Translations under genes and position numbers: made by a program | Shown here: positions 25,330 to 33,591 of the stretch, in pieces | Layout: every line of letters starts with the position of its first letter | How positions within the stretch are numbered: position 1 is the stretch's first letter | Notes under the pieces: model-generated | Database searches by the model: none | What the model was told of the DNA's origin: nothing | What the model saw: the letters and a program-made list of their open reading frames with translations, nothing else | From: Chthoniobacteraceae bacterium | GTDB taxonomy: Bacteria; Verrucomicrobiota; Verrucomicrobiia; Chthoniobacterales; Chthoniobacteraceae | Direction: 5' to 3' | Assembly (NCBI GenBank): GCA_947476255.1 | Contig: CANJPY010000035.1 | Coordinates: 1-48,194, forward strand | Length of the DNA stretch: 48,194 bases

Positions 25330-26625
25330 ATGAAAACCTCCTTTTCACGTCGTCATTTTCTTCAATCCAGTACCGCCATCATTGCTTTGCCTTTTCTGGA
25401 CTCCCTGGGCTTCCGGCGCTTGGCTTCCGCTGCTGCCCCAGCGACGCCACCCAAACGGTTGCTCTTCCTTGGTTTCGGCTGGGGCATCACCGAGTCCACC
25501 TGGTATCCCGACATCAAGAATCCGGGGCAAGATTACGTGCTGCCGGAGGGCCTCAAACCGCTGGCCCGTCACAAAGCGGATTTCAGTGTGGTACAGAACC
25601 TGACGAACAAGTTTTCAAACGAAGGTCATTGGGGCAGCACCATGTGGCTTACTGGCGCGAATCGGTATGCAGAGCCAGGAGTAAATTTTCACAATAGCAT
25701 TTCCGCAGACCAGGTCGCAGCGGCAAAATTTGGCATCCACACGCGTTTCGCCTCGATTCAGTTGAACGGAAGTGAGGCCAGAGATCCTTCTGGCCACGGT
25801 CCGGGGCTTTCCATGGCATGGGATGTGAGTGGCAAGCCTATTGGAGGTGAGAATGGTGCGCTGGCCGCGTACCGGCGTCTGTTTGTGAAAAACACAACGC
25901 CCATCGAGCAGCAAAACGCCATGCTCGCCGAGCGCCGAAGTGTTCTTGATATGGTTCTCGAAAACGCGCGGCACCTCAAACGTGGCTTGTCCAAAAACGA
26001 CAACGCCAAATTGGAGGAGTATTTTCAAGGAATCCGTGACATCGAGACGAGGTTGACTAAGGAAGAGCAATGGATGGGAGTGCCCCAGCCTAAATCTCCG
26101 ATCGGGGAGCCCAAAACAGAAGTCTCCGGGTATCAGGAAATAAAGCTGATGTACGACATCATCGTGGCTGCATTCCAAACAGACAGTACTCGGGTCATGA
26201 CCTTCCGCCAACCGGTCGCATCGTTGCTTACCAGTCTGGACATCAAAGTTTTTCCTCACGACATGAGTCATTATCACGGAACCTTGGGCGAAAAACTGGA
26301 TGCCTCGCAGCGCCGTGATCTCGCCCAGAGCGAGCTCTTGGCCGGATTACTCGACAAACTTAAAGCTACCCAAGAAGCCGATGGAAGTCGCCTCTTTGAC
26401 AACGTCGCGCTGGCGTATGGGAGTAATATCCGCACCGGGCACGAGCTGACGAACTGCCCAACGATCCTTTCAGGCGGAGGCGCTGGATTTAAACTTGGAC
26501 ACAGCATCGTTGCGCAGAAAGACACGCCCCTGTGTAACGCATGGCTCACGATGCTCAACCGCACAGGAGTTGATGTGGAACGGCATGGAGACAGCATTGG
26601 AGAGCTCAAGGAAATCGTTGCCTGA
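25330..26625 (+). CDS. Tat-exported DUF1552 protein (copy 2)
   Basis: This 431-residue protein has a twin-arginine signal (SRRHFLQSS, then IIALPFLDSLGFRRL). It is highly similar over its full length to the copy at 16709-18007; for example, both contain YQEIKLMYDI, DSTRV and HDMSHYH, and both end HGDSxGxLKE. It is co-transcribed with the cytochrome gene before it (30-bp gap). With copy 1, this gives a mirrored gene arrangement around the sigma/anti-sigma pair. The function of DUF1552 is unknown; export as a folded protein is supported by the signal. Confidence 0.92.
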   Translation: MKTSFSRRHFLQSSTAIIALPFLDSLGFRRLASAAAPATPPKRLLFLGFGWGITESTWYPDIKNPGQDYVLPEGLKPLARHKADFSVVQNLTNKFSNEGHWGSTMWLTGANRYAEPGVNFHNSISADQVAAAKFGIHTRFASIQLNGSEARDPSGHGPGLSMAWDVSGKPIGGENGALAAYRRLFVKNTTPIEQQNAMLAERRSVLDMVLENARHLKRGLSKNDNAKLEEYFQGIRDIETRLTKEEQWMGVPQPKSPIGEPKTEVSGYQEIKLMYDIIVAAFQTDSTRVMTFRQPVASLLTSLDIKVFPHDMSHYHGTLGEKLDASQRRDLAQSELLAGLLDKLKATQEADGSRLFDNVALAYGSNIRTGHELTNCPTILSGGGAGFKLGHSIVAQKDTPLCNAWLTMLNRTGVDVERHGDSIGELKEIVA

Positions 26626-26674
26626 GTTCGCTTAATCTAACTTCATTTCAAGATTTGCGGCGCCGATTGTTTTA

Positions 26675-26911
26675 TTGAAGGCTCCCGCACTTTTCCTGAT
26701 AACTGCAACCGTTTTTGTGGTCACCAGTCTTAGTGCCTAGGCTGCCAACGAAGCAGCCCAAAAGGTGACCGATGCCAGTTGCGACGACCTTATCAAATTA
26801 AAATTCCTCACAAATTTGGGAATACGGAAAACGACGACGAGTGTGGAGACTGTGGCAAAACTAAAATCCGCGATGCCTACGACGGGCGTTCTAAAGCGCG
26901 TTAGTAGTTAG
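26675..26911 (+). pseudogene. Possible small secreted-protein gene with an in-frame TAG
   Basis: Starting at a TTG (26675), the frame reads LKAPALFLITATVFVVTSLSA, a good signal-peptide core. A TAG follows at 26738-26740, exactly where cleavage would occur. The same frame then stays open for 56 codons (AANEAAQKVTDASCDDLIKL onward) to a TAG at 26909. The continuity suggests a gene disabled by one point mutation. Without a homologue it remains tentative. Confidence 0.3.
26719..26770. repeat. Nested inverted repeat
   Basis: Outer arms GGTCACC (26719-26725) and GGTGACC (26764-26770) enclose inner arms GGCTGC (26740-26745) and GCAGCC (26753-26758). All arms pair perfectly. It could be an RNA hairpin with an asymmetric internal loop, a protein-binding site, or a terminator for the DUF1552 transcript without a T run. 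Confidence 0.5.
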
Positions 26912-27467
26912 TGTGGAGGCGTGTCCAGCAATGCACGCCATGCTCAGCGCGGCTTCGCTCTCTTGCGTCGTCTCCCAACTTAAAGAAAAACTCGCTGCAT
27001 AGGCCGGTCCAGATTGCACCTTGGTGGGCTAACTGTCGGGCTCGTATGACACCCGTGGGTACGCATGGACCTCGTTTTTTGCCATATGTACCTCAAGGAG
27101 TGGAGTTTCCTTGCAAACATGCGCAGGATTTGTGCGAAAAATGCCATAAATTGTAAGAAAACTGCCAATTAAGTTTGACCGAGGTTTTCGTTTTGATAGA
27201 AATATGCCGCATCGAATCGGCTAGTTCTTAAAGCTTCCCAAGGCCAGTAAAGATGGGAGGCGCCGCAGTGGCAGTTCACAGCCCTTCGAGTCCGTTGCAG
27301 TCAATAATCGCAAGGCGCACTTGGTTCCACGTCATTAAAGTCGCCTTCGTCCGGTGACGTGCTGGTAAACAAAAAGCAGTAGCAGGTTACGTATGTCTTC
27401 GTCCCGGGCGGGGCGTGTGCAGTTGGTGGAAAGCAAAACAAAAAAACTAATCGGAAATTAAACCGTT

Positions 27468-27893
27468 ATGAAAACCTCCCAGATGACATCCCGTCGGTTA
27501 AATACGTCAGGCATGACCCTGATTGAAATAAGTTTGGTGATCGCGTTGATGTTGGGTCTCATATCCGTGGTCTTTCTCGGCATCGGCTCCTACCGAAAAG
27601 GTTCGGACAAGGCTCGCTGTAAAATGCAGATGGCGGCGGTCCAAAAAGCGGTCCGCGCGCAGTCGAATTTCCTCGGACTCAGCATCGGGGCTGCCTTTGC
27701 CAGCACAGAGGCCTTTGGTGCGGGTAAAGCACTGGAAAACGCACCGGTTTGCCCAACCGGCGGAACCTATGCGTGGCTGGCCGTGATTCCTCCAATAAAC
27801 ACCCCGTATGGCAACTGTAACTACATCGACGGAGATGGTGTGACAACGCATGCGCTGGTCGGCGGAGCCACTGGTGACACACGAGATTGGTAA
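27468..27893 (+). CDS. Type IV pilin-like/type II pseudopilin, first gene of the pilus operon
   Basis: This 141-residue protein has a class III (prepilin) leader of 15 residues ending in glycine, followed by MTLIEISLVIALMLGL, with the conserved glutamate at +5 (residue 20) and a long hydrophobic helix. The globular part is small, contains C90 and C112 that could form a disulfide, and ends in a flexible Gly-rich tail. As the first gene of the operon it may be the major subunit. No prepilin peptidase (PilD) occurs in the window, so processing must use one encoded elsewhere. Confidence 0.9.
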   Translation: MKTSQMTSRRLNTSGMTLIEISLVIALMLGLISVVFLGIGSYRKGSDKARCKMQMAAVQKAVRAQSNFLGLSIGAAFASTEAFGAGKALENAPVCPTGGTYAWLAVIPPINTPYGNCNYIDGDGVTTHALVGGATGDTRDW

Positions 27894-27945
27894 ACGGGCA
27901 AACTGCTTGAGGCTGTCAATGTGACCCCGACCCCAAGGTTGCAAA

Positions 27946-29814
27946 ATGCTTAATATTGTTGATCCCTCCGAGTTAACGCCCGCCGGCATCTACCGGCAGG
28001 CGTGCTTGGTCAATTCTAAAACGAGTCGAGGAACGGATCGTGGGTGGTATCAAGATCCCCTCGAACTGGCCTGCCAGTGGCATCTTTGGTTCGATGGCGG
28101 GCGCGAAGTACGCTCCGCCACATACTCCAGAAACGAACATGTTTGGAGGTCGGGGCCAATGCTGTCTCTGGCAACACTGACCACTGGAGCGGGTACTGCA
28201 GAGTTCCTTCAAGATCTCTTAAACGCCGAAAATTTTGGGCAACGTCCCAGAGCGCTGGGTGTCATCTTGCATGTTGCTGACGAGTTTGCACTCGCTGAGT
28301 TGATTCAGAGTAATGAGACTGCTGGTGTAGGCGCGGAAGACCTCGGTATCCTGCATTACAACTTAATTGAGGAACCCTACGAAGTCTTGGTTGATCGCGA
28401 GATATCGGTGGCAACAACCTCTTGGAGATTGCTGCCGTTTTGGGGTGCCGGACCTGATCAGGAGAGGTGTACGGCGATTGCGTTGGGGAGAACTCGCGAA
28501 GCCTTTCTAAGAAACCTGATTGAGCTTGGGACGGAGTGGAAACTTCCCGTGCGGGTTGCAGTGACATCCGCGCCAATGGAGGCCCTTGCGGCGTTGCCGC
28601 TGCTTCAGCCGAGAGCCGAAGGGGGCCGTTTGGTGGCTGTGATCTATCTCAAGTTTACGGCCGTCTTCTCCGTCACACCAGCGGGAGAATTGAGAAGTGT
28701 CCGTTCGCTCTTACATCGAGGCAGTATGCTTGTCCCAAACGCCTTTGGAGACATCTTGTGGAACATGGCGATCGCCACAGAGTTGACCGCTCCCGGCAAA
28801 GACGGCGCCGCGGCGCCGAAGGTCCTGATGTTGTCCGACAATCCCGCCGCGTTAAAAGCCGCAGGCAAGGATTTGGAAGCGTACTCCGCAAGCAGACAGC
28901 CCATTCACCTTGAAGCAATGGATTTATCGACCCACTCAGCTTTGAACTCCATTCCGGGAAGGCGTCCCGAGTTTATGGTTTATGATCGAGTGCTCTTGGA
29001 GAAGGCCCGCTCTGAGGGCGGGGTTTTGAGCGAGGCACAGACCTTCAGAACCCTCTGGGATCAGTGGACCAAGAGATGTAATTTTTTCGACACGGCAAAG
29101 TTAGATGTTGTCTATCCGACCTTGCAGGACCTGCGGGTCCTCAGGCTGTCGTCGGTGATGATTTACTTGATCGTGTCCGGCCTCGTCGGAACGGCGGCGT
29201 ATGGGTTCCACTCTTTGTTTGAGGCGATGAATCACCCTTCGTGGAGTTTGACACCGATGGAGGTGAATCGAATTCAAACAATGCACGCAAAACTTCTGGA
29301 GGAGAGAAAGCAAATAGAGGTGACTGGACGGCTCTTTCAACCTCGGTCGCGAGGTTGGGCGGCCCTCGAGTTTTTGCTGCAGCTTTTTCCGGAAGACTCC
29401 GGGGTCAGGGTGGAGAGTTACGGATACAATTTTGAGCCAAGCCGGCCCGTAGTCTCGCCTGCGAACGCAGCACTTGGCGGCGTCACGGGGATGGTGCGTG
29501 TGTGGAATATCAAGGGGGTGGCCAACGGACAGTCGCTGGAGCTATTGAACGCGCTTAACAGCCAAAGAGGTTTAAACGAGTTGTTCAACAGGATTGCGAA
29601 AGTCACCGGTGATCCGAGTTACAAGTCAAATGCCTCGCGGCAGCTTACGGTGAGTCATAACCAGGGTCGCAATTCAAAGTACAATCCAGCCGCAGGCGCG
29701 TCTGAAATTGCGGCAGATCCGATCGTTTCCTTTCCGTACAGCTTCGAGGCAACGTTGACGCAGACCATCATGGATAAAGATATGTTGGCCCTCCCCACGG
29801 AGAAGCCCTTTTAA
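27946..29814 (+). CDS. PilM/PilN-like fusion protein (inner-membrane assembly platform)
   Basis: This 622-residue protein has a cytoplasmic N-terminal part of about 395 residues, one transmembrane segment at about 400-422 (LSSVMIYLIVSGLVGTAAYGF) and a periplasmic part of about 200 residues starting with a coiled-coil-like helix (QTMHAKLLEERKQIE). The first part has the alternating strand/helix pattern of an actin-like PilM or GspL domain, although I see no intact ATP-binding motif. The second part fits PilN. Its place between the pseudopilin and the PilO-like gene supports this. The identification rests on topology and gene order, not on strong motifs. Confidence 0.65.
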   Translation: MLNIVDPSELTPAGIYRQACLVNSKTSRGTDRGWYQDPLELACQWHLWFDGGREVRSATYSRNEHVWRSGPMLSLATLTTGAGTAEFLQDLLNAENFGQRPRALGVILHVADEFALAELIQSNETAGVGAEDLGILHYNLIEEPYEVLVDREISVATTSWRLLPFWGAGPDQERCTAIALGRTREAFLRNLIELGTEWKLPVRVAVTSAPMEALAALPLLQPRAEGGRLVAVIYLKFTAVFSVTPAGELRSVRSLLHRGSMLVPNAFGDILWNMAIATELTAPGKDGAAAPKVLMLSDNPAALKAAGKDLEAYSASRQPIHLEAMDLSTHSALNSIPGRRPEFMVYDRVLLEKARSEGGVLSEAQTFRTLWDQWTKRCNFFDTAKLDVVYPTLQDLRVLRLSSVMIYLIVSGLVGTAAYGFHSLFEAMNHPSWSLTPMEVNRIQTMHAKLLEERKQIEVTGRLFQPRSRGWAALEFLLQLFPEDSGVRVESYGYNFEPSRPVVSPANAALGGVTGMVRVWNIKGVANGQSLELLNALNSQRGLNELFNRIAKVTGDPSYKSNASRQLTVSHNQGRNSKYNPAAGASEIAADPIVSFPYSFEATLTQTIMDKDMLALPTEKPF

Positions 29815-29819
29815 ATCTG

Positions 29820-30383
29820 ATGAGCGCTTATACAAAACACATACTCCGTTTTGGATTGGCGACGCCTGCGCTCTTCAATTGCGTTCTTCTCGGGGCAGTG
29901 GTCATTCTCAGTCACAAGCTGGAACAGGTCCGCGCCGTGAAGCAAAACCGCTACCAACAACATGTGGAGCGCCTTGCCGCCATAAAAGACATTGAGACCG
30001 AGGTAGCTCCCAAGCGCAAGGTCTTCGAAAATCAGAAGCGAATCCTACAGGCTGACCCAGTCCAGCTGTTTACACGGATCTCGGATTCGATCGTGTCTCG
30101 TTACCAACACATAGAGTTGGAACGTACGGGAATGATTTTTCCCCTCGAAAGGGGCCGGGTTGGACGTTTGTTGCAGGTCGATGTCGGGCGGGTCAAAAGC
30201 TCTTTTGAGGGCGGATATGGCCCTATGCAGGAGACACTTTTACAAGTCGAGTCGTTGATGCCGCAGTCGCTCCTGGAGGAAATCAAGGTCACCAGAAAGG
30301 CCGATGTGCAACCCCTTAAACAAGGCCACCTCGTGTTCGAGATGACCCATATCTGTTGGAAGACTACAGAGGTGGCACAATGA
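29820..30383 (+). CDS. PilO-like assembly protein
   Basis: This 187-residue protein has a short cytoplasmic tail, one transmembrane segment (about 14-33), a coiled coil (LEQVRAVKQNRYQQHVERLAAIK) and a C-terminal domain of about 110 residues. This is the topology of PilO/GspM. It lies 5 bp after the PilM/N-like gene, and its stop overlaps the next ATG (ATGA, 30380-30383). It probably dimerises with the PilN-like part to link the cytoplasmic motor to the secretin. Sequence motifs alone would not prove the assignment. Confidence 0.6.
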   Translation: MSAYTKHILRFGLATPALFNCVLLGAVVILSHKLEQVRAVKQNRYQQHVERLAAIKDIETEVAPKRKVFENQKRILQADPVQLFTRISDSIVSRYQHIELERTGMIFPLERGRVGRLLQVDVGRVKSSFEGGYGPMQETLLQVESLMPQSLLEEIKVTRKADVQPLKQGHLVFEMTHICWKTTEVAQ

Positions 30384-31006
30384 GGGGGCATCTGTTCCAG
30401 CTTTGCATGCTTCTGTGGCTTGCTGGACAACTCCGAATGGATGCACTACCGGCTCAAGCGACCCCCAAAAACCAGCCTCAGAACAGGGTTGAGTTGTTCG
30501 TTGGAAATGGAAGTGTGAACTGGCTCCCGCAAAGCAATCTTCTTCCATCTGCAAAGGAGATAGACAACCGCGCGCAAAAACTGGGGGCACGCCAACGAAA
30601 CATGGGTCCGTTCGGGTTGCGAATGTTTCCGGTCGAAGACGAGGCGGCACCGGCCGCGATTCATATTGCGAGAGGTGCTGACCGCGTCACATTGAATCAG
30701 GCTCTACAGACGTTGCGAATTAACGGAATCAATCTCGACCGCAGGGAGTTTCTCATTGGAGCAAGAAACGTATTTGAGGGAGACGCTTTAGAGGTGTTTT
30801 TTAAAGGCGAGGTGTTTGTTGCCGAGGTCGTTGAGATTGCTCCGATGCAGATTGTTTTTAGAGACCACGCGCGGCGGGAGACTGGAGTGCTCGCGCATAA
30901 CCTCGTGCAGCACCTTGCTCTCGAGCCCATCCGAAACAGGCCCAGCGGGGGAGCTTTGGAGGGCAAGCTTAGTCCGATGGAACCCATAAAAAATCAGCGG
31001 CCATGA
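30380..31006 (+). CDS. PilP/GspC-like periplasmic protein
   Basis: From the ATG at 30380 (overlapping the previous stop) this is a 208-residue protein with a signal peptide or N-terminal anchor (HLFQLCMLLWLAGQL). Its second half holds a strand-rich segment (FLIGARNVFEGDALEVFF, then VFVAEVVEIAPMQIVFRD) resembling the small beta domain of PilP and GspC, which binds the N0 domain of the secretin. Its stop overlaps the secretin start. The first half looks disordered. Identity is inferred from position and this segment. Confidence 0.58.
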   Translation: MRGHLFQLCMLLWLAGQLRMDALPAQATPKNQPQNRVELFVGNGSVNWLPQSNLLPSAKEIDNRAQKLGARQRNMGPFGLRMFPVEDEAAPAAIHIARGADRVTLNQALQTLRINGINLDRREFLIGARNVFEGDALEVFFKGEVFVAEVVEIAPMQIVFRDHARRETGVLAHNLVQHLALEPIRNRPSGGALEGKLSPMEPIKNQRP

Positions 31007-32946
31007 AGATGTCACACCCCCAACAGAATCAATCGCTGCGCCCTACCCGTCAGGATGCCGTCGAACACGGACCGACCATCGCCTCCCACAGACCATTCCG
31101 ACGTGGCTTCATTTACATCGGATACATCTGCTCGGCAATGAGCTTAACCGCAGAGGACCGCATAAATCACGCATCGCCACTTGTAGCGGCGGGCTCGTTT
31201 GGCTCATCGAATTCGCAGAATCCGCCTACGGTTCCGTCCGAGATTGCTCCCGCAATCAGGTCCTCTAAGGTTCCTGTCGCTCCGGTCGAAGAGGCTGATC
31301 AGGAGCCGTCCCAGGCACCTGGACAATCACCCTCCCTTCCAAGTATTCAGGCCATCTCGCAGGCAAACCCAAAAGGGAGCAGCCTGCCCGACCTCCCCGA
31401 CGACGGCTATTGGATTGAAAATGCGCCCATAAACGAGCTGTTTCAATACCTTGCCCGGTCTGCGGACCTCCAGTTTTTTAGCAACAACGAGCTGAACGAT
31501 TCAAAGTATAACGTAACCGGCCATTTAAAACTCACTGATCCCATTCGGCAAATGGAGGATCTTGCGGTGGCATACGGGCTCACGGTTTACAGGCAGGGAC
31601 AGGCGGTGCACTTGATGAACGAAGGTCAAATGGGACGCTTACCTGTGGAATTCATGTCGTATCAACTCAAGTACCTGCGGGGCTCCTCGCCATCCAGAGG
31701 GACGAGCGCGGGAGGGGATGGCGGCAGTTCCTCAGCAGCGCCTGCAGATTTCGAGAAGTTAAAGGGAATCATTAAACCGATGCTCACAAGAGATGTGGGA
31801 CAGATCGAGTTTGAGGAAAAAACCAACACGCTGCTCGTCACCGACAACAATGTGAAACTCAGAAAGGTCCGCGAGGTTCTCGATATGTTGGATAAAGCGA
31901 AGAAACAAATTGCAATCAATGTTCGAATCCTTAGGGTCCGGAAATCGAAGGCATCCAATACAGGCGTCGACTGGAGTTTGGCTCTCGGCGGGGGCTCGGG
32001 CGCGGGAGTTCCGATAAATATCACGCAGAGCCTGAATGCCCTGTTTCGCCTTCCAGACACTGCGAAGCTCGCATCCGCAGCGACTCAGGTAGACAACAAC
32101 GGCCAGGGAATGGTGTTTGACCCCATGCGCGTACAGGCGATTCTCCGGGCCCTCCATGAACACGACCTCGTTTCGCAGGAGACGTGCCCAACGGTAATTA
32201 CCGAAGACAACGAACAAGGAATCATTTCATTTGTGGACCGGTTTCCGGTGATTACCTCGACCGTCACAGCCACGAGCGCAGGGCAGAGCGTCACGGACAG
32301 GGTTCGATACAAAATCGATGAGGAAGATGCTAGCTCCGTCGATAAACCAGACAAGAGCAGAGAGATTGGAGTCACATTGTCGGTGACGCCGACATTGCTT
32401 CCCGATGGAACTGTCCGCATGCGTTTGCGCCCGAGGGTTGCCAACGTCGTTGAGGTCGTTGCCGGAAAAAGCGGGAATGTCTTTCCTCGGGTGAGCGAGT
32501 CTACTGTTGAGGGGATCAGCCGGATTCCTTGCGGGCAGTCTCTTTTTCTGGGTGGATTTTATGACTCAAGCGATAAGCAGGGGAGCAAGAAGGTACCGCT
32601 GCTGGGCTCCCTTCCGCTTGTCAGTCACCTTTTCAGCTCCAAGAGCAAAACCAATGAGCAGGTGAGTCTTGTCTTCATTATTACACCCACAGTTTATGAT
32701 GCTTCGAGTGTGAAAGGGACGGAGTTGGCAAGTCGGAAAATCGGTGAGAACTCCGGATTGGGGCTGAGAAATTCAAACGGATTCCAGGTCTCCTCACGGG
32801 AGACTCCACGCTCTGCTAACGACTCCATCCCTCTTCCACCGTCACCCGAATTCCGTGAAAAGACGGAAAAAAAGTGGTTCTTCTCAAAAGCCCCGGGAGA
32901 GGTGATTACGCCACAAAAGGCGCTCTTCCTAAACGAAAAGTCCTAG
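31003..32946 (+). CDS. pilQ: Outer-membrane secretin (PilQ/GspD family)
   Basis: This 647-residue protein begins with a signal-like segment (about 33-50, RRGFIYIGYICSAMSLTAED) and a long Pro/Ser/Ala-rich linker. A secretin/TonB short domain (about 137-205), an N1-type domain with IEFEEKTNTLLVTDN (268-282) and DMLDKAKKQIAINVRIL (294-310), and the C-terminal secretin core follow. The core contains the VPLLGSLPLVSHLF segment before the last strands and VSLVFIITPTV. Secretins form the outer-membrane channel through which the pilus passes. The family cannot be split into PilQ or GspD from this sequence alone; the pilT gene nearby favours a pilus. Confidence 0.9.
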   Translation: MKMSHPQQNQSLRPTRQDAVEHGPTIASHRPFRRGFIYIGYICSAMSLTAEDRINHASPLVAAGSFGSSNSQNPPTVPSEIAPAIRSSKVPVAPVEEADQEPSQAPGQSPSLPSIQAISQANPKGSSLPDLPDDGYWIENAPINELFQYLARSADLQFFSNNELNDSKYNVTGHLKLTDPIRQMEDLAVAYGLTVYRQGQAVHLMNEGQMGRLPVEFMSYQLKYLRGSSPSRGTSAGGDGGSSSAAPADFEKLKGIIKPMLTRDVGQIEFEEKTNTLLVTDNNVKLRKVREVLDMLDKAKKQIAINVRILRVRKSKASNTGVDWSLALGGGSGAGVPINITQSLNALFRLPDTAKLASAATQVDNNGQGMVFDPMRVQAILRALHEHDLVSQETCPTVITEDNEQGIISFVDRFPVITSTVTATSAGQSVTDRVRYKIDEEDASSVDKPDKSREIGVTLSVTPTLLPDGTVRMRLRPRVANVVEVVAGKSGNVFPRVSESTVEGISRIPCGQSLFLGGFYDSSDKQGSKKVPLLGSLPLVSHLFSSKSKTNEQVSLVFIITPTVYDASSVKGTELASRKIGENSGLGLRNSNGFQVSSRETPRSANDSIPLPPSPEFREKTEKKWFFSKAPGEVITPQKALFLNEKS

Positions 32947-32979
32947 CGCCTACCCCACTTACATTTTCCCAACCCAATT

Positions 32980-33591
32980 ATGCCTGTTGAAGAAATCACC
33001 GGTGTTGCTTTTCCTGGTTTAAACGCCCCTAAAGAAGCAGGCGTATTCGGCCATGTTTTGGCGGCCATTGGGGAGTGTTGTTCGGTCCATTTAAACGAGG
33101 CAGGGTATTTTACTGAAGGCGAGTGCGCCGGAGTATTGAAGGCCTATCAAAGCGGACTGAGTGTATGTTGTGAACCCTGGAATCCGGCCGCAGACTTTGT
33201 GGCATTCACCGCAGAGACACAGGCAAAAGCGCACGGTCTAAGCGCGGAGGTGGAGGTGTCGAGGATGCAGAAGTTGCTCCGCTGGGCTCTGGGAGATCGC
33301 GTGCGATGTTGGACCTTCGGGTTGTTGCCTGGGGCAGTTGAAGGCTTGTACCGGCAGTGCGAGACCGCGCGTGTGGTATCTGGATACCTGGCGTGCCCTT
33401 CGATGCTCGGTGGCGAGCTCAGTATTGTTCACACTACGTCGGTAAACCCTGTTGCGGCGTTGGTTGCCGCTGCATGGATCCAGCAGGAACTGACAGCGCA
33501 TGGTGACGGAGATGCGCCGTTCATGTTCCCCCTGATGGTGGATCGGCCTTTCTGGCTTACAACGCTACAACGCCATTTAGGGGCGAAATGA
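32980..33591 (+). CDS. Unknown protein between secretin and PilB
   Basis: This 203-residue soluble protein has no signal peptide or membrane segment and no domain I recognise. It contains six cysteines and a Trp-rich middle (LLRWALGDRVRCWTF). Its stop overlaps the start of the PilB-type ATPase (ATGA, 33588-33591), so the two proteins are probably made together. A cytoplasmic partner of the ATPase is a reasonable guess but only that. Confidence 0.75.
   Translation: MPVEEITGVAFPGLNAPKEAGVFGHVLAAIGECCSVHLNEAGYFTEGECAGVLKAYQSGLSVCCEPWNPAADFVAFTAETQAKAHGLSAEVEVSRMQKLLRWALGDRVRCWTFGLLPGAVEGLYRQCETARVVSGYLACPSMLGGELSIVHTTSVNPVAALVAAAWIQQELTAHGDGDAPFMFPLMVDRPFWLTTLQRHLGAK

Larger units (their letters stand above)
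26626..27467. other. Long intergenic region before the pilus operon
   Basis: Over 840 bp separate the DUF1552 gene from the first pseudopilin, and no open frame has a recognisable domain. The left part contains a possible broken secreted-peptide gene (26675-26911) overlapping a nested inverted repeat (26719-26770). Toward the right, TTGACC at 27175-27180 with TAGAAA 16 bp further on is a weak promoter candidate. The last 60 bp before 27468 are A-rich, as in many leaders. Confidence 0.5.

Noticed and set aside
26911..27156. 81-codon frame before the pilus operon
   Set aside because: Cys/Pro/Arg-rich translation with a CEKC near the end but no domain, no start signal and no neighbour support.
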